Positions 11,538 through 24,171 of a stretch of DNA of 64,000 nt are shown here, one piece after another; position 1 is the first letter of the stretch, and each line of letters starts with the position of its first letter. The notes below the pieces were generated by a model. That model saw only the letters and a program-made list of their open reading frames with translations. It had not been told where the DNA came from and did no database searches. Origin of the DNA: Muraenolepis orangiensis (lineage: Eukaryota; Chordata; Actinopteri; Gadiformes; Muraenolepididae); contig CM051016.1 of the NCBI GenBank assembly GCA_027704905.1, positions 9,048,755-9,112,754 on the forward strand, read 5' to 3'. The translations under genes were made by a program, and so were the position numbers.

Positions 11538-14500
11538 TGTTCAATAAGCTACAACCCTGTTTAAATCACTTAATATATATCGTCATGTAGGCCGATAGTG
11601 TTTTAACTTTAATGTGACGATACTCATTTAATGCGTTATAAAGTCATATAATGACTTCATGCAGTTATCATTGATAAGGTAGATGCAGTTTCATTGTATA
11701 AGCATATAGGCTGCGCAAATAATGTAAGACAGAATAAGGTAAACATGGCTTACAAGTTCCCTTTGTTATGGTTTGGGGCATATTGTTCTGCATAAGCTAT
11801 TGTTGGTGAACCGCATCAAACTTATGCTGGGTTTTGAATGCACGCCTTCCACTGCAGTGTGTTGGTGCCAACATTCCCATTAAAGCAGAGACTAGAGAGG
11901 GGGATCTATCTTTCAATTGATCCAAGAACAGTTAACCAGCAGAGGTTAGCAGTAGGCCTAATCAGTAATAGGCTTACTGATTGAAGGACGCGTTTTTTTC
12001 CTCATCTAAATAACAACTGCATGGGATAGGCCAATCCCATGCTTCGCTTTGATATAGCCTACTTCCTGTTTACATGGGTGTCAGCAATAGGCACTCAAAG
12101 TTTATGTATTGACTAGGCTGCTAAATTGTGTTGCAGTAACATTCGTTTCACATGAAGAAAAAGAAAAAAACAAGGAAATCACAAAGCAGTAGGCCCACGC
12201 TAAGGAAACATTTTCTTTCCCCCGAGAAGATCTTTAATCCGATATCTCATAATAATTTCCTTATTGCTGCAATCCGATTATTATTGTGCACCGCCCCTAG
12301 TCGCTCCTGTACAGCAAGCCCAGCTGACCATCTTCCTGCCCCCATGGGACTTCCATGGATGGTTTGTTGTTGTCTACTTTTAGACCGACCTCGATCAATG
12401 TCTGGGAGAAGACAATCTAAAATGTGATCTGACTGCATGGGTGGTAGGCCTACAATAGGCTATGCATCTCAATTTTATATGTTTTATTCCTGTATTTCTG
12501 CTTCTCTGCTTTCTCACACAAATGAGGAATAGAAGGAAGGGTAACGTTGGCTGGTTAAGCAGAATTAAGTTAGGTTAAACTGAGTGATTGGCTCATTATT
12601 ATTCATAGTTAGGAGATTATGAAAACAGCAAATGCAGTCCCAATGATACCTTATTCATATTCTTATTATTCTTATTATTCTTATTTCTCTTATATACTAT
12701 TATATAATAATATTAAACAGCTAATTTATACATACTTTTGTAGGCCACTAGTTTCATTTAGTATGAAGGACTATATAATAATAATAATAACTATCCAAAC
12801 CATTTATCTATTGATCCTACACACTATATTAGCCCCCATTACTAGATGGCATACCATTATTTAACTTATTTAACTAATTTGCTAAATGTGTTGTGTACAC
12901 TAAAATGCAGGCTGTTCTAACCTAAGAAAATGTTGGGGGGGGAGTTATTATACCCAAAACATACAAAAACAGGTATTGAAAAATGAAAAAGGCCACAATA
13001 TTAAAACAATAGGTGACTGAGACCGGAAATTAAATTCAAACGTGACTTCCCACAATGAGACATGAGAGAGACTATATACTAAATGGGCTTAACCAAATGA
13101 CAAACAAGGGGAGGAACACAAACAACCATCCAAAGACACCACCATAAAAACACAAGTCTGGCATTTCCCTCCCATGAGCGACATGAAATGGGCTGACCCA
13201 ATCAGCCAAATCAATTAGCCACACCTTGCTTTAAACCCAGCTGCTTTGTGAACTAAACTCAAATATAGATAAATGTATGTTCAATTAAACAAAATATTTG
13301 TGTTATATTTTGCATGGTAAAATTAATACTGGTTATACATATCCCAGCCCTCACAAAAGTGAAATGGACAATGCAGTGCAAGTTTCAATAAATGTGAGTT
13401 AACTGTCGAGGATAGTGAGTGTGAATGAACCAACCAACCACATTAAAACACAGTGGAACATATTATAGTTTAAGCCCTGTTACCCCCCATATATATCTCC
13501 GGTATCTACAGCTATGGTGGAGATACTAGGCAACATGTGGGTTTATGCACGTCATGATTTGGTGAACAAATACCATTGACACCATGAACTTTAGATAGAC
13601 TGACTGATTGACAAGAGAACCGCTGCAATTACTGATCGAGATTTGACACCACCTGACACAACTGTAGTACTTACTGCATTTCCTCAGAATCAGTGGACAA
13701 CAAACAAAGTCCCAGACAGAGGTGAAAGCATCTGTGTGTCTGTGGATCTGGTTCTTTTTAAGATGGGTCGTCTTTGAAAAATATGAAAAACAAGATGGTT
13801 ACACAAGCAGAATTACCATGTTATTTATGTTGATTTGAGAATAAGAATGCAAGGAAACACAACAGGACAACAATCGAAATTAACCACTACACGTTTTACA
13901 TTTCAGCTTTTCCAAAATAACGAACATATCTCTGGTCTGCATGGGAAATCAGATGACCTTATAGCAGAACTAAAGGATCACCTGGAAGATGAGGTTATTG
14001 ATGAAGGTAAGTATTTATGTACTGTTCATGGGTTTTAGGACATATGGACTATAACACTATTCATACATACTGTATGAATAGTGTAATTTACTGAAATAAC
14101 ACATTTTGATACTTTGATAATGTTGTATAATGTATTAGCTGCAAGTTCATGGACCTCATGCACCTGTTTGAAGGGTGACATATTGTTTTGTGATTTTCAG
14201 TCTGTGACACAGAATCAGCCCTGTTTTCTGCGAGAGAAGAGGTTTCTGACACATTCGAGACTGTGGACGACAAGGAAGCGCTGTTAGAATACGTGGAGAT
14301 CGATGATAGGACAGATTCTGATCCCGAGGCCGACGAGGAGGAGCTAAATGAAAATGAGGATAGGATGAACGAAATCAATAGAGGCTTCAGGAAATTCTTC
14401 AGCAACATCGGTCTGAGATTAAACGTGAAGCAGGAGACTGATGACAAACAAGCTGAAACGGCTTCTGACGAGCCCGTTATGCCCGACGCCGAGGAAGAGC

Positions 14501-17500
14501 CCAGCTACCTGGGGGACACCTGCGACATGGCCAATGAAAGCGCGAGCGAGACTGCCGAGAATAACGCCGATCTTCATGTGGCACTGGACTCGGCTGATAA
14601 CGAATCCACAACCTGCCCCACTGTAACAGATATGACATCCGAGGAAATCCAAGAGAACACAGTAGACAAAACCACAGCGGCAACAGAGGTGGATCAAGAA
14701 GCTGCAGAAACTATTTTGGCCCTTGGCGACACAGAGGGTTTCATAACGTTAGAAGTAGAGCCTGAAGCATCATCTCCACAGAACTCTGCCGAAGAGGAGG
14801 AGGTTCTGTCTCCCATTAAAGTATTCTTTACAACAGGAATATTTTCTAGTCTACGGAGAAAGAAAAAGCCAACAGAAGAGGAAAACCGAAAGAATGAGAC
14901 GAATGAGGAGGAATTGGTAGACATGATTAGACAGGAACAGGGCAGGACAGAAGAACTTGGGAAAGACCTGGCCAAAGTCAAAATTTGCCAAAGTGCTGTG
15001 GTTGAGGAAAAAACAAAAACGGAAGAAGAAAATGAGGTCATACTCGAATCAGCCCAGACAACTAATGGTCATGAATTTGGAGAAAACCTCTTAACTTCTA
15101 ATGAGGAACTACTACTTGGTTCTCAAGAGAAGGTAAAAGTTCCAAGTAGCCCACTACAACGTCTGTTTTCTGGGAATAGCTTCAAGAAAGTCTCCACAAA
15201 GCAGCGGGGGAGGAAATCCTCGGACTCCACTGAACGCGTTTCCGACCTTTTGCAATCATCAGTGGAGTCAGCCAAGAGTACGACAGATAAAGAAAGTCCC
15301 TCAGTGGCTGCAGAAGAGGAAAACAAGTCGGAGGAAGGTGCCTGGGAGTCTTTCAAACGACTTCTGACTCCTAAAAAGTTCCAGAAATGCTCCATTTTGA
15401 GTACCGAGGAGGATGTCGTGTCAAGCACACCGGAGGAACCAAAGCCAAGCGGGGGAGAAGAAATAGCAGATGTGAACTCAGAGGAGAGCAGAAAGAGGAA
15501 AGATTCTATTGTTTCATGGGATGCACTCTTGTGTGGTTCTGGAAACAGAAGGAGCAGAAAAAGTTCCAATGCTGATGAACAGAAACCTAAAGCTGAGGGA
15601 GATGATAACAGACCAGCCAGTGAATCGAGACATGCTACAGACCTGGAAAGTTCCCATGAGATAGATGATAACCGAGCCTCTTCCCCAGAGCAGGGAGGAA
15701 GTCCCTCGGAGGATGAAGGGTCAACATGGAAATCCTTCAAACGTCTGGTCACCCCAAAACGTAAATCAAGGGATGGGGAGGAAACCAAAGAGCACACCTC
15801 TGATAGTGAAATAATCCAGGACGAGTCGTCATTTTCATTAAAGAAATTTCTTCCTGGACGGAAGAAAAGGAGGGCATCTGAAAAGCAAGGGCAAGTACCT
15901 TCAGATAAACCTGAAAGAGAAGCACAATCAGACGAGGAAGACTCAGAGACGCCAGCGGTGATTCCATTGTCCGAATTTGACATACCCGAGACAGAAAGTC
16001 AAGTAAAAACACAGGCAGTGATAGAAAGTCAAACACCTGAAGAACATGAAGAACAAGAAAAGATCACTGGTCAGACAACTGAAGCAATCATCATAACTGA
16101 TAACACACCTGCCTTGCCTGAAGAAAGTAAAGACAATGAAATTGCCTTAGAAAAGCCGACATCTACGACCCCTGCTTCCACGGAAGAAGTGGACGATCTG
16201 ACAGAGTTGATCAGCAAGCTTCAACAGCTCAGTGACATCCCTGAGGAAGGTCTAATTGAGGAGAGCATAGCCTCACCTGCTTCATTTGCTGAGGATGCAG
16301 CAAGAGACGATACTATAGCAGATATAGTAGAGTTTACATCTGAGGCTGTAACTGCCCCAGAGCCCATAGACATTACAGCAGAAGATGAAACAGAGATGGT
16401 TTCAGCAGCATCCCAGTTGACCGACTCCTCAAAAACATCTGGCAACGCAACACCAGTGCCAGTCGAATATCACATCAAAGAAACTGACTACCTCCTCCAT
16501 CAAGTTGTGGAATCCATTTCTGCTACCCCAAATGAAGCATTAATGAGCATAAGCAACCAGAGTCCTGAAAGAAATGCTTGTTGTGTCTCTCATCAAATAT
16601 TGGAGACATCCATATCAAAAGAACTACTGATTCTGCAACCCCACCAAACTTCAGATGCTACTTTGTTATGTACTGGCCTGACTCTCGAATCATTTGACGC
16701 AATAGACAGAGTTGTTGTAATGGCAGAGTCAGAGTGCTTATCAGAAATGACAGAAGCAATTTCTACACAGTGTTTATCTGAAGATACCACTGAGGAGTTC
16801 CATACTGCTGGAATTTCTGTGGATGAAGAATTTAAATATGTAAAGGAGAGCCAACCTGTGGTATATTCCTCATATGAAGAAAACAAGGCTATTACCTCAG
16901 AGGTTTCGCCCCAGGCTGAGGATGTTCATGTGGCAGAAATTCCCATAGACAACCACAAGCACGACAATGAGCAAGCAAATGCAATGGCACCCCCTGGAAC
17001 AAACTCACATGTTGAGGCCACAATTCTAAATCACAATGAAGCTTTGTCTCAGACAAATGTAGCACTAGAGAACAAACACGATCAGATTAAAGAGAGCACA
17101 ACTGAAGTCCAAATCGATGAAATGGTTGATGAGTCTGAAACCCTGACACTTACTGATGCATGTGTCTCCATAAATTCAGAAGAGGTAAGTGGTGCACAAG
17201 CAGACGAGATGCCGGCCACATCAGAAGCCACACCAACAGATGAAACAGCTAAAGTAACTGACTTACTAAGGGCTGAACAGATGCAAGATGTTGGGGATAA
17301 GGAACATGAGCTCTTGGTTGTCAAGGTAGATGATGCTGAGGATGAAGATGTGCCAGCGTCAGCACCAGTTGACCCTGCAGAAGTAATAATTGAAGCAGAC
17401 AAGAGCAATAGCCAGTTACAATCATGTTCATCTGTGGACATAGAGAAAGCACAGCAAGGTAGTGTTCAGGAACTTGACAGCCAATTTATGACAGCCACTA

Positions 17501-20500
17501 AATATATTCCAGTACTAGACTCAACGGTACCTGACATTACCTGCACTGAAAAAGAAGGTGAAAGTGTAGCTCTTGGTCAAATGCAACACACTCTGGACAC
17601 AGAAATGTATATGGATGCCGCTGAGATTTTAAAATATGCTCAAGTTGATGGTGGAGACCAAAAAACTGAAGTTAAAGGTGAACTGCAAACAGAAACAACT
17701 GTTGAAGAGACCGTTTTTTGTGAAGAAAGCAATGTTCCAGTACTTGAACACAAGGTGATAACTGAAGATAGTCCAGAACTGGAGAAAGAAAAAGACGATG
17801 AGAAAGAAACTGTGATGCAGCCAGAGCAATCATTGATGGAAAAGGACCTTGCAACCGTAGAGAATGAACCTACGGAAGTTGCTCAGCACATTTCAGTTGA
17901 AGAAGAAGGCCAGCCAGTTGAAGGGACAATTGAATTAGAAGAAGTAATGTCCATTCACATGGCTTCTTTGAATGATGATGTTGCTATTATTCAGGCAGTT
18001 GAAAAACTGGTTATGACTGAAGACAACTCCCAAGGAGAAAATGCATCATCAACAAGTGAATTTGTAAAGGAGGCTGCAATGGCGACAGAGCAATGTTTGG
18101 CAGATAAAGAACTTGTTTCCATAGAGAATGACCCTTGTAACGGACCCAGACAAGTTCTACTTCAGGAAGATGGCCAAGTTACTGATGAATTTGAAACATT
18201 GCAATCCGTCAACGTGGGCACTCTGAACTCTGAGGCCAGAATTGTTGAGGTTCATCAAAAGCTAATTATATCAGAAGACATAGGATCCCATACAGAAAAT
18301 GCCAGCACCTTGATAACAGATGAAGATGAGAAAGAAACGATACAGTCAGAGCAATCATTGTTGGAAAAGGAGTTTGCAACTGTTCCAGCTGACTGTGGCC
18401 AAAGCATTGAAGTGACAAATGCATTGGAAGAATCCATTGTTGTTCATGTAGCCTCTGTGAATTGTGATGGTACTGTTCTCTCACTTGAAAGGCAGGTTTT
18501 TACAGAAGACAAGCTTGAATATCATGCAGAAAATGCCATACCATCATCAACAAGTGAATTTGTAAAGGAGACTGCAATGGCGACAGAGCAATCTTTGGTG
18601 GAGAAAGAGCTTTTTTTCATCGAAAATGACTGTTGCGATGTTTCCCAACGCATTCTTGTTCAAGAAGATGGCAAATTAACTGATGTTACAAATGAATTGG
18701 AAACATTAAATTCTCTTCATGTGGCCTCTGTTGTGAATTTGGAGGTTGGTATTGCTTTGGTACTTGAAAAACAGGTTTTAATGGATGACAATGCAGAGAA
18801 CGCCCTTCCCTCTTCTATGAGTAATGTTGAAAAGGAGGCTGTAACTGAGCATGATGTGGCAGACAAAGAGCTGACTTCTCTATGTGTGGCCTCTGTCATT
18901 TCTGATGTGAGTATTATTCACCTTTTTGAAACACAGGAAATAACTGAAGACAATGCAGAGTCCTATGCAGAAAATGCCACAAGTAAAGTTGAACAAGAGA
19001 CTGCAATAGTGACTAAGCAAGGTTTGGCAGAGACAGAGCTGGTTCCCCTAGATAATGACCCTTGTGAGGTACCCAGACAAGTTTTACTTCAAGAAGATGG
19101 CAAACTTACTGAAGGGATCGATGGATTAGAAACATTCAAATCTGTCAATGAAGGCTCTCTGAACTCTGAGGCCGGAATTGTTGAGGTCTATGAAAAGCAA
19201 GTTACACCTGAAGACCTAAGAGCTATTGCAGGGAATGCCAACACTGCGATAAGAGTTGAAGACGAGAAAGAACCTGTAACTCCTTCAGAGCAATCATTGT
19301 TGGAAAAATGTCTTGTAACTGTAGAAAACAACCCAAGTGAAGAAACACAGCACATTTCACTTACAGAGTATGTCCAGGTTGTTGAAGCGGAAATAGAAAC
19401 ATCAGCATGTGCTCGTGTAGCTTCTTCTGTGGAGGTTCTTGAACAGCAAGTTGTATCTGAAGACATTCCAGTACCCAATGGAGCCTCAGTGAAAACTGAG
19501 AATGAAACTGGGGTACTGATAGAGCAAGTTCCTGTGGAAAAAAGCCTTCCAACTGTGGACGATGATGATCATACTGAAATTCCCCAACAGAGTGTTGCAA
19601 AAGAAGACTGTGAAGCAGTTAAGGTGTCTACTGTTCAAATTGCCCCTCTGATATTGGAGCCCAGAATTGTTGAGGTTATTGAAAAGCTGATTACATCTGA
19701 AGCTCTCAGACCTATTGAGGTGAACGCCAACACCTTGATTACAGTTGGCAATGATAAAGAAAGTGTAACACATTCAGATCAATCATTGTTGGAAAACGAG
19801 CTTGTAACTGTAGAAAGCAATCTCAATGAAGAACCACAGCACATTTCAGTGACAGATGATGTTCAGGTCGCTGAGGTTACAAAGGAATTGGAAGCATCAA
19901 CCTCTGTTCATGCAGCTTATGCAGACTCAAATGTTGGTTTTGTTGAGGTTCTTGAAAAGCAAGTTGTATCTGAAGACATCCCGGTACCCGATGGAGTCTC
20001 TGTCTTAGGGACAGTTGAAGTTGAGAAAGGAACTGTGGTAATGATAGAGCAAGCTCTTGAGGGAAACAAAATTCCAACTGTGGATGATGAAGCTAATGAC
20101 ATTTCCCATCAGAGTGTGGTGAAAGAAGATGGGGAGGCAGTTAAGGTGTCAATGGAGTTTGAAACTCCACCTGCTGTTCAAATTTCCCCTCTGATTTTGG
20201 AGTCCAGTTTTGTTGAGGTTATTGAAAAACAAGCTACATCTGAAGCTCTAGGATCTATTGAGGGGAAGGTCAACACCTTGATTACAGTTGGAGACAATAC
20301 AGAAACTCAGATTCATTCAGAGCAATCATTGTTGGAAAAGGAGCTTGTAACTGTAGAAAGCAATCTCAATGAAGAACCACAGTGTATTTCAGTGACAGGT
20401 GATTTTCAGGTCACTGAGGTTACAAAAGAATTGGAAGCATCAACATCTGTTCATGAAGCTTCTGTGGACTCTAATGCTGGTATTGTTAAGGTTCTTGAAA

Positions 20501-23500
20501 ACAAAGTTGTATCTGATGACATCCCGGTACCCGATGGAACCTCTACGTCGATGAAAGCTGAAGTTGAGGATGAAACTGAGGTACTGATACAGCAAGCTCT
20601 TGTGGAAAAAGAGCTTCCAACCATGGACGATGACCTTAATGAAATCTCCCAACAGAGTGTTACAAAAGAAGACGGTGAAGTAGTTAAGGTGTCAACAGAG
20701 CGTGAAGCTCCACCTAGGGTTCACATAGCCCGTCTTATTTTGGAGTCCAGTGTTGTTGAGGTGATTGAAAAGCAAGTTCTACCTGAATCAGCTTCAACTA
20801 TAGCTGAGAGGGAAGCAGTGGTACTGATAGAGCAAGCTCTTGTGGGAAAAGAGCATATAACTGTAGTGGATGACCCTAATGAAGTTCCCAGGCAGTGTGC
20901 TGTGAAAAACAATGATGGGTTAGCTGACATGACAAACATACTGGATGGATCAACAGCAGTTCATATAGCCTCTATCACCTCAGACACAAGTACACCCCAA
21001 GTGCTTGAAAAACATGTTCTTCCCGAAGCCATCCTGGCTTTAGACAAAAAAAATGCCCTTGATTCAAATACAGCGGAAGTTGAGCATCAGGTCGTACTGA
21101 CAGAGCATGTCGTTTTGATTCAAATCATAGATGGTGACCCTAATGCAGCACCCAGATACAATGCTGTGAAAAATAACGACCAGCTAGCAGAAGCTACCAA
21201 GTTATTGGAGGCGCCAACAGCAGCGAACAGGGTGTCGATAGCCCCAGAGACAACTGTACCCCAAGTTATTGAAAAACATATTCTATCGGAAAACATTGCA
21301 GCTCCAGACACAGAAAACAATGTTGCCTTTGTAGTGCCTGAACCCAGCCATGAAGTGGTCCCCACTGCTAAGGTTGAAACAAACACAGAAGTAGTGGAGG
21401 ATGGTGCAGCAATGCAGGCATTTACATGCGGCACAAAAGACATGAACACCTCAACACCGAATGGTGCCAACACGGAAACACCGAACATAACGGAACCTTT
21501 GTTAAATGTTGCAACTGAAGAAGAGCCCCAGGAAACGATAGAGTCTGTCAGGATCCTGAAACCATGTGTGCAGAAGGACATGATGGAGATGGCAGAAGAA
21601 AGCAAGGGGAAGGCGGATGCAGAGGTCAAGTCACCTGAGGAAGGGGGATTCACAGATGTGCAAGAGGACATGATAGAGACTGCGGAAGAAAGTAAGGGGA
21701 AGGTGGAATCTGAGGTCAATTTACCTGAGGAAGGGGGAGTCACAGATGTGCAGGAGGACATGATAGAGCTGGGAGAAGAAAGCAAGGATAAGGTAGAAGC
21801 TGAGGTCAAGTCACCTGACAAAGGGGGAGTCGCAGATGTGCAGGAGGGCATGATAGAGACTGCGGAAGAAAGTAAGGGAGAGGTGGATGCTGCGGTCAAA
21901 ACAACTGAGGAAGTGGAAGTCACAGATGCCAATAAGGCCATCGACATTTGTTGCAAAGATGAACATGAGGTAGAGAATGTCTCCACCTCTCTTGCAACAG
22001 AGAAGGAGATAATTGATGAGACGGATAAGGTCACCACAAAGGAGGTGGAACGGACACAAACAACAGTGTCTGAAGAAGAGGCAAAGGAGGAGTCTTGTTT
22101 GGATGAAGAGCCTGTGTCTGCAGAACAATTTGTCTCCATCAATTTGTTTCCACCAACTGTTGAACAAGAAGCAACAGCAATTACCCAAAGTGAACCGAGT
22201 GAATTGGAGGCTCAAAAAGTAACAGAAAAAAAGTCTGATGCATTGACTGAAAGACAACCAGGGGTTCTGTCCGAAACTCAAACTGTAATTGAAGTGGAAA
22301 CAGCCTCACCTAATGTTTTAGCGACAACAGACAATGTCTCTATAGATGAGCCCAAGACCGTTTTAGAGGACACTGAAGTCCAATTAAAAAATGAATCAGA
22401 TGTACTTGTCATAGAAGAGGATTCATCATGTTCACCAGAGGTTTTAGCTGTGAAGGAAATGATTGAGGCCAAACCGGAGCAAACTTGTCAGGTGGTTATG
22501 CCCGGAAACATGGGCATAGTAGTACCTCAAATCATAATCTCATTTTATGAAGTGCAACCAACTATTACAATGGGGGAAACAGACATTTTAGTAACAGAGA
22601 ATGTGGAACCAAACATTCAAATGGTGGTAACAGAACCTCAACTTGAAGAAAACGTGGAACCAAACATTCAAATGGTGGTAACAGAACCTCAACTAAAAGA
22701 GAACGTGGAACCAAACATTCAAATAGTGGTAACAGAACCTCAACCAAAAGAGAAAGTGGAACCAACCATTCAAATCATGGTAACAGAACCTCAACTAAAA
22801 GAGAAAGTAGAACCAAACATTAAAATGGAGGTAACAGAACTTGAAACAGAACAGAAAGGTGAACCACTAAATCACGCAGTTCAAGTGTCTGAAGTCAGAG
22901 TTCAAATAGCAGAGAGTGTGAGACCTGAAATAAAAATGGAGGTAACAGAACTTCAAGCAACAGAGAGAGTGGAATCAACTATTAAAATGGAGGGAACAGA
23001 ATGTCAAGTAACAGAGAAAGTGGAACACAACATTAAAATTGAGGTAGAAGAAACGAAAGACACTGAAGTGCGACCTGAAGTTGTTATCCAAGCAATGGAG
23101 GCAATAGTAAAAGAGGTGTCTATGGTTGAAACCAAAACAGATCTAGAGGAAACTAAAATTGAATTAAACAAGGAATCAGATGTACAAGTCATAGAGGAGG
23201 ATTATTCATGTTCACCAGAGCAAACTTTCCTGACTTCCTGTCAGGTTGTTACGCCCAGGAAGGAAGGAGAACCAACTATCAAAATGGAGGTAACAGATAT
23301 TCAGCAAACAGAGAAAAGACAACCCAAGATACAAAGGGAGGTAACTGAGCTTAAAGTGAAAGCGAAAGTAGAACCAACTATTAACATGGAGGCAACAGAA
23401 ATTCCAGTTACAGAGAAAGTGGAACCAAACATTGAAATTGCGGCAACAGAAATGAAAGACTCCACAACACAGCCCGAGCAACCTGACGTCGGTGTCCAAG

Positions 23501-24171
23501 CAGCAGAGGCAATGGAACCAGAGAGACCAATCAAAACGGCAGAAGTAGCCGAGAGCCTCAAGGAGCCGGGGGTATCTGAGATTGCAGTTACTCAGGTAAT
23601 AGAAGTCACAGCACTGTCAAAAGATTCAACCACAAGGGAGATGATTCTGGCGGAACCGGTGGCGCTCCAGGTTAGCATCGAGCAAGTGAAAACAGTGGAA
23701 GCAACGGAGTCAACAGGGATAGCCATCATCCTGAGTCAAACTGTGCTTACTCACAGTGTTGTGGAGCCTTTAGAAACCACAAAGCCAGACTTGGTTCACA
23801 TCGAGCAAGCAGAGAGAACTGTGATGTCAAATCAGCTGGTTCAGTCCGAGGTTGGTGTCGAGGTGTCAAAACACCTCAGACAAGGAGATGAGGAGGACAT
23901 TGGCAAGATAGAAGGTTCTGAGAAGACTGATATTGAACCCCAAGATTCTGTGGAAAGTCAAGTGAAAAGTTCTCAGGGTGACATTGAAGCAGAGATCCTG
24001 GATGCAACTGAGCATGCTCACATTAAGGGAGAAAGTAGCCCAGCGGAAAAAGCAACAATAGGAGCGAAGTGTGAATTAGTTAGCAAAAAGGAAGACTTTG
24101 CTTTTGCACTGGAGGATCTAGATATGATGAATCTAACAGAGACAAGTGTCATTTACAAGGAGCAGGACTAA
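11382..24171 (+). CDS. akap12: A-kinase anchor protein 12 (gravin), repeat-expanded
   Basis: AKAP12 is a membrane-associated scaffold for PKA, PKC and calmodulin. Three coding exons: 11382-11462, 13907-14006 and 14201-24171, with GT-AG junctions in phase, predicting 3383 aa (human 1782). Exon 1 ends in K and exon 2 begins LFQNNEHIS, the same junction as the human alpha form. Landmarks in exon 3: SPIKVFFTTGIFSSLRRKKK near 263; SPLQRLFSGNSFKK near 377; WESFKRLLTPKK near 442; VSWDALLCGSGNRRSRKSS near 499; STWKSFKRLVTPKRKS near 568; SLKKFLPGRKKRR near 608; VIPLSEFD near 645; EMVSAASQLTDS near 790. These are the AKAP12 WSK/calmodulin-binding repeats and basic membrane-effector segments. The rest is acidic and probably disordered, expanded by three tandem repeat blocks (about 1245-2445, 2520-2640, 2860-3150). 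Gly2 and Ser6 recall the myristoylated start, but Asp3 is unfavourable. The a or b copy is not resolved. Confidence 0.95.
11463..13906 (+). other. akap12: akap12 intron 1
   Basis: Donor AAG|GTAACG and acceptor TTTCAG. It holds an (AAT)n run at 11491-11536 and AT-rich unique sequence. I see no further exon or mobile element with clear ends. Confidence 0.8.
17740..21330 (+). repeat. akap12: akap12 coding repeat block 1, ~84-aa units
   Basis: In-frame degenerate repeats. Each unit carries a core such as VLEKQVVSEDIPVPDG, preceded by an SVHxAS-type segment and followed by EQSLLEKELxTVE and an 'EEPQHISV' or 'PRQVLLQEDG' segment. I count 15 cores, near 17740, 18000, 18250, 18490, 18770, 18930, 19190, 19440, 19680, 19950, 20220, 20500, 20770, 21005 and 21270, so the average period is about 250 bp. 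Confidence 0.85.
21577..21936 (+). repeat. akap12: akap12 coding repeat block 2, 4 x 30 aa
   Basis: Four consecutive 90-bp in-frame units, typified by DMIETAEESKGKVESEV followed by (S/L)PEEGGVTDVQE. The fourth is the most diverged. They are highly acidic, with alternating Lys. Confidence 0.92.
22596..23460 (+). repeat. akap12: akap12 coding repeat block 3, 17-aa units
   Basis: 51-bp in-frame units typified by ENVEPNIQMVVTEPQLK. Five are nearly perfect at about 22596-22850. Looser copies (for example EKVEPNIEIAATEMKDS) continue to about 23460, around a dozen in all. A larger duplication surrounds them: ESDVLVIEEDSSCSPE near 22395 recurs as ESDVQVIEEDYSCSPE near 23175. Confidence 0.9.

Noticed and set aside
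12152..12438. 91- and 63-codon ORFs in akap12 intron 1
   Set aside because: No family resemblance and no splice-flanked exon structure; likely chance.
21120..22142. 340-codon minus-strand ORF (and similar ones at 15123-15983, 14088-14447, 17082-17441)
   Set aside because: They are antisense shadows of the akap12 exon: Ser/Thr/Val-rich because the sense strand is Glu/Lys/Thr-rich and repetitive. No splice context or family match.
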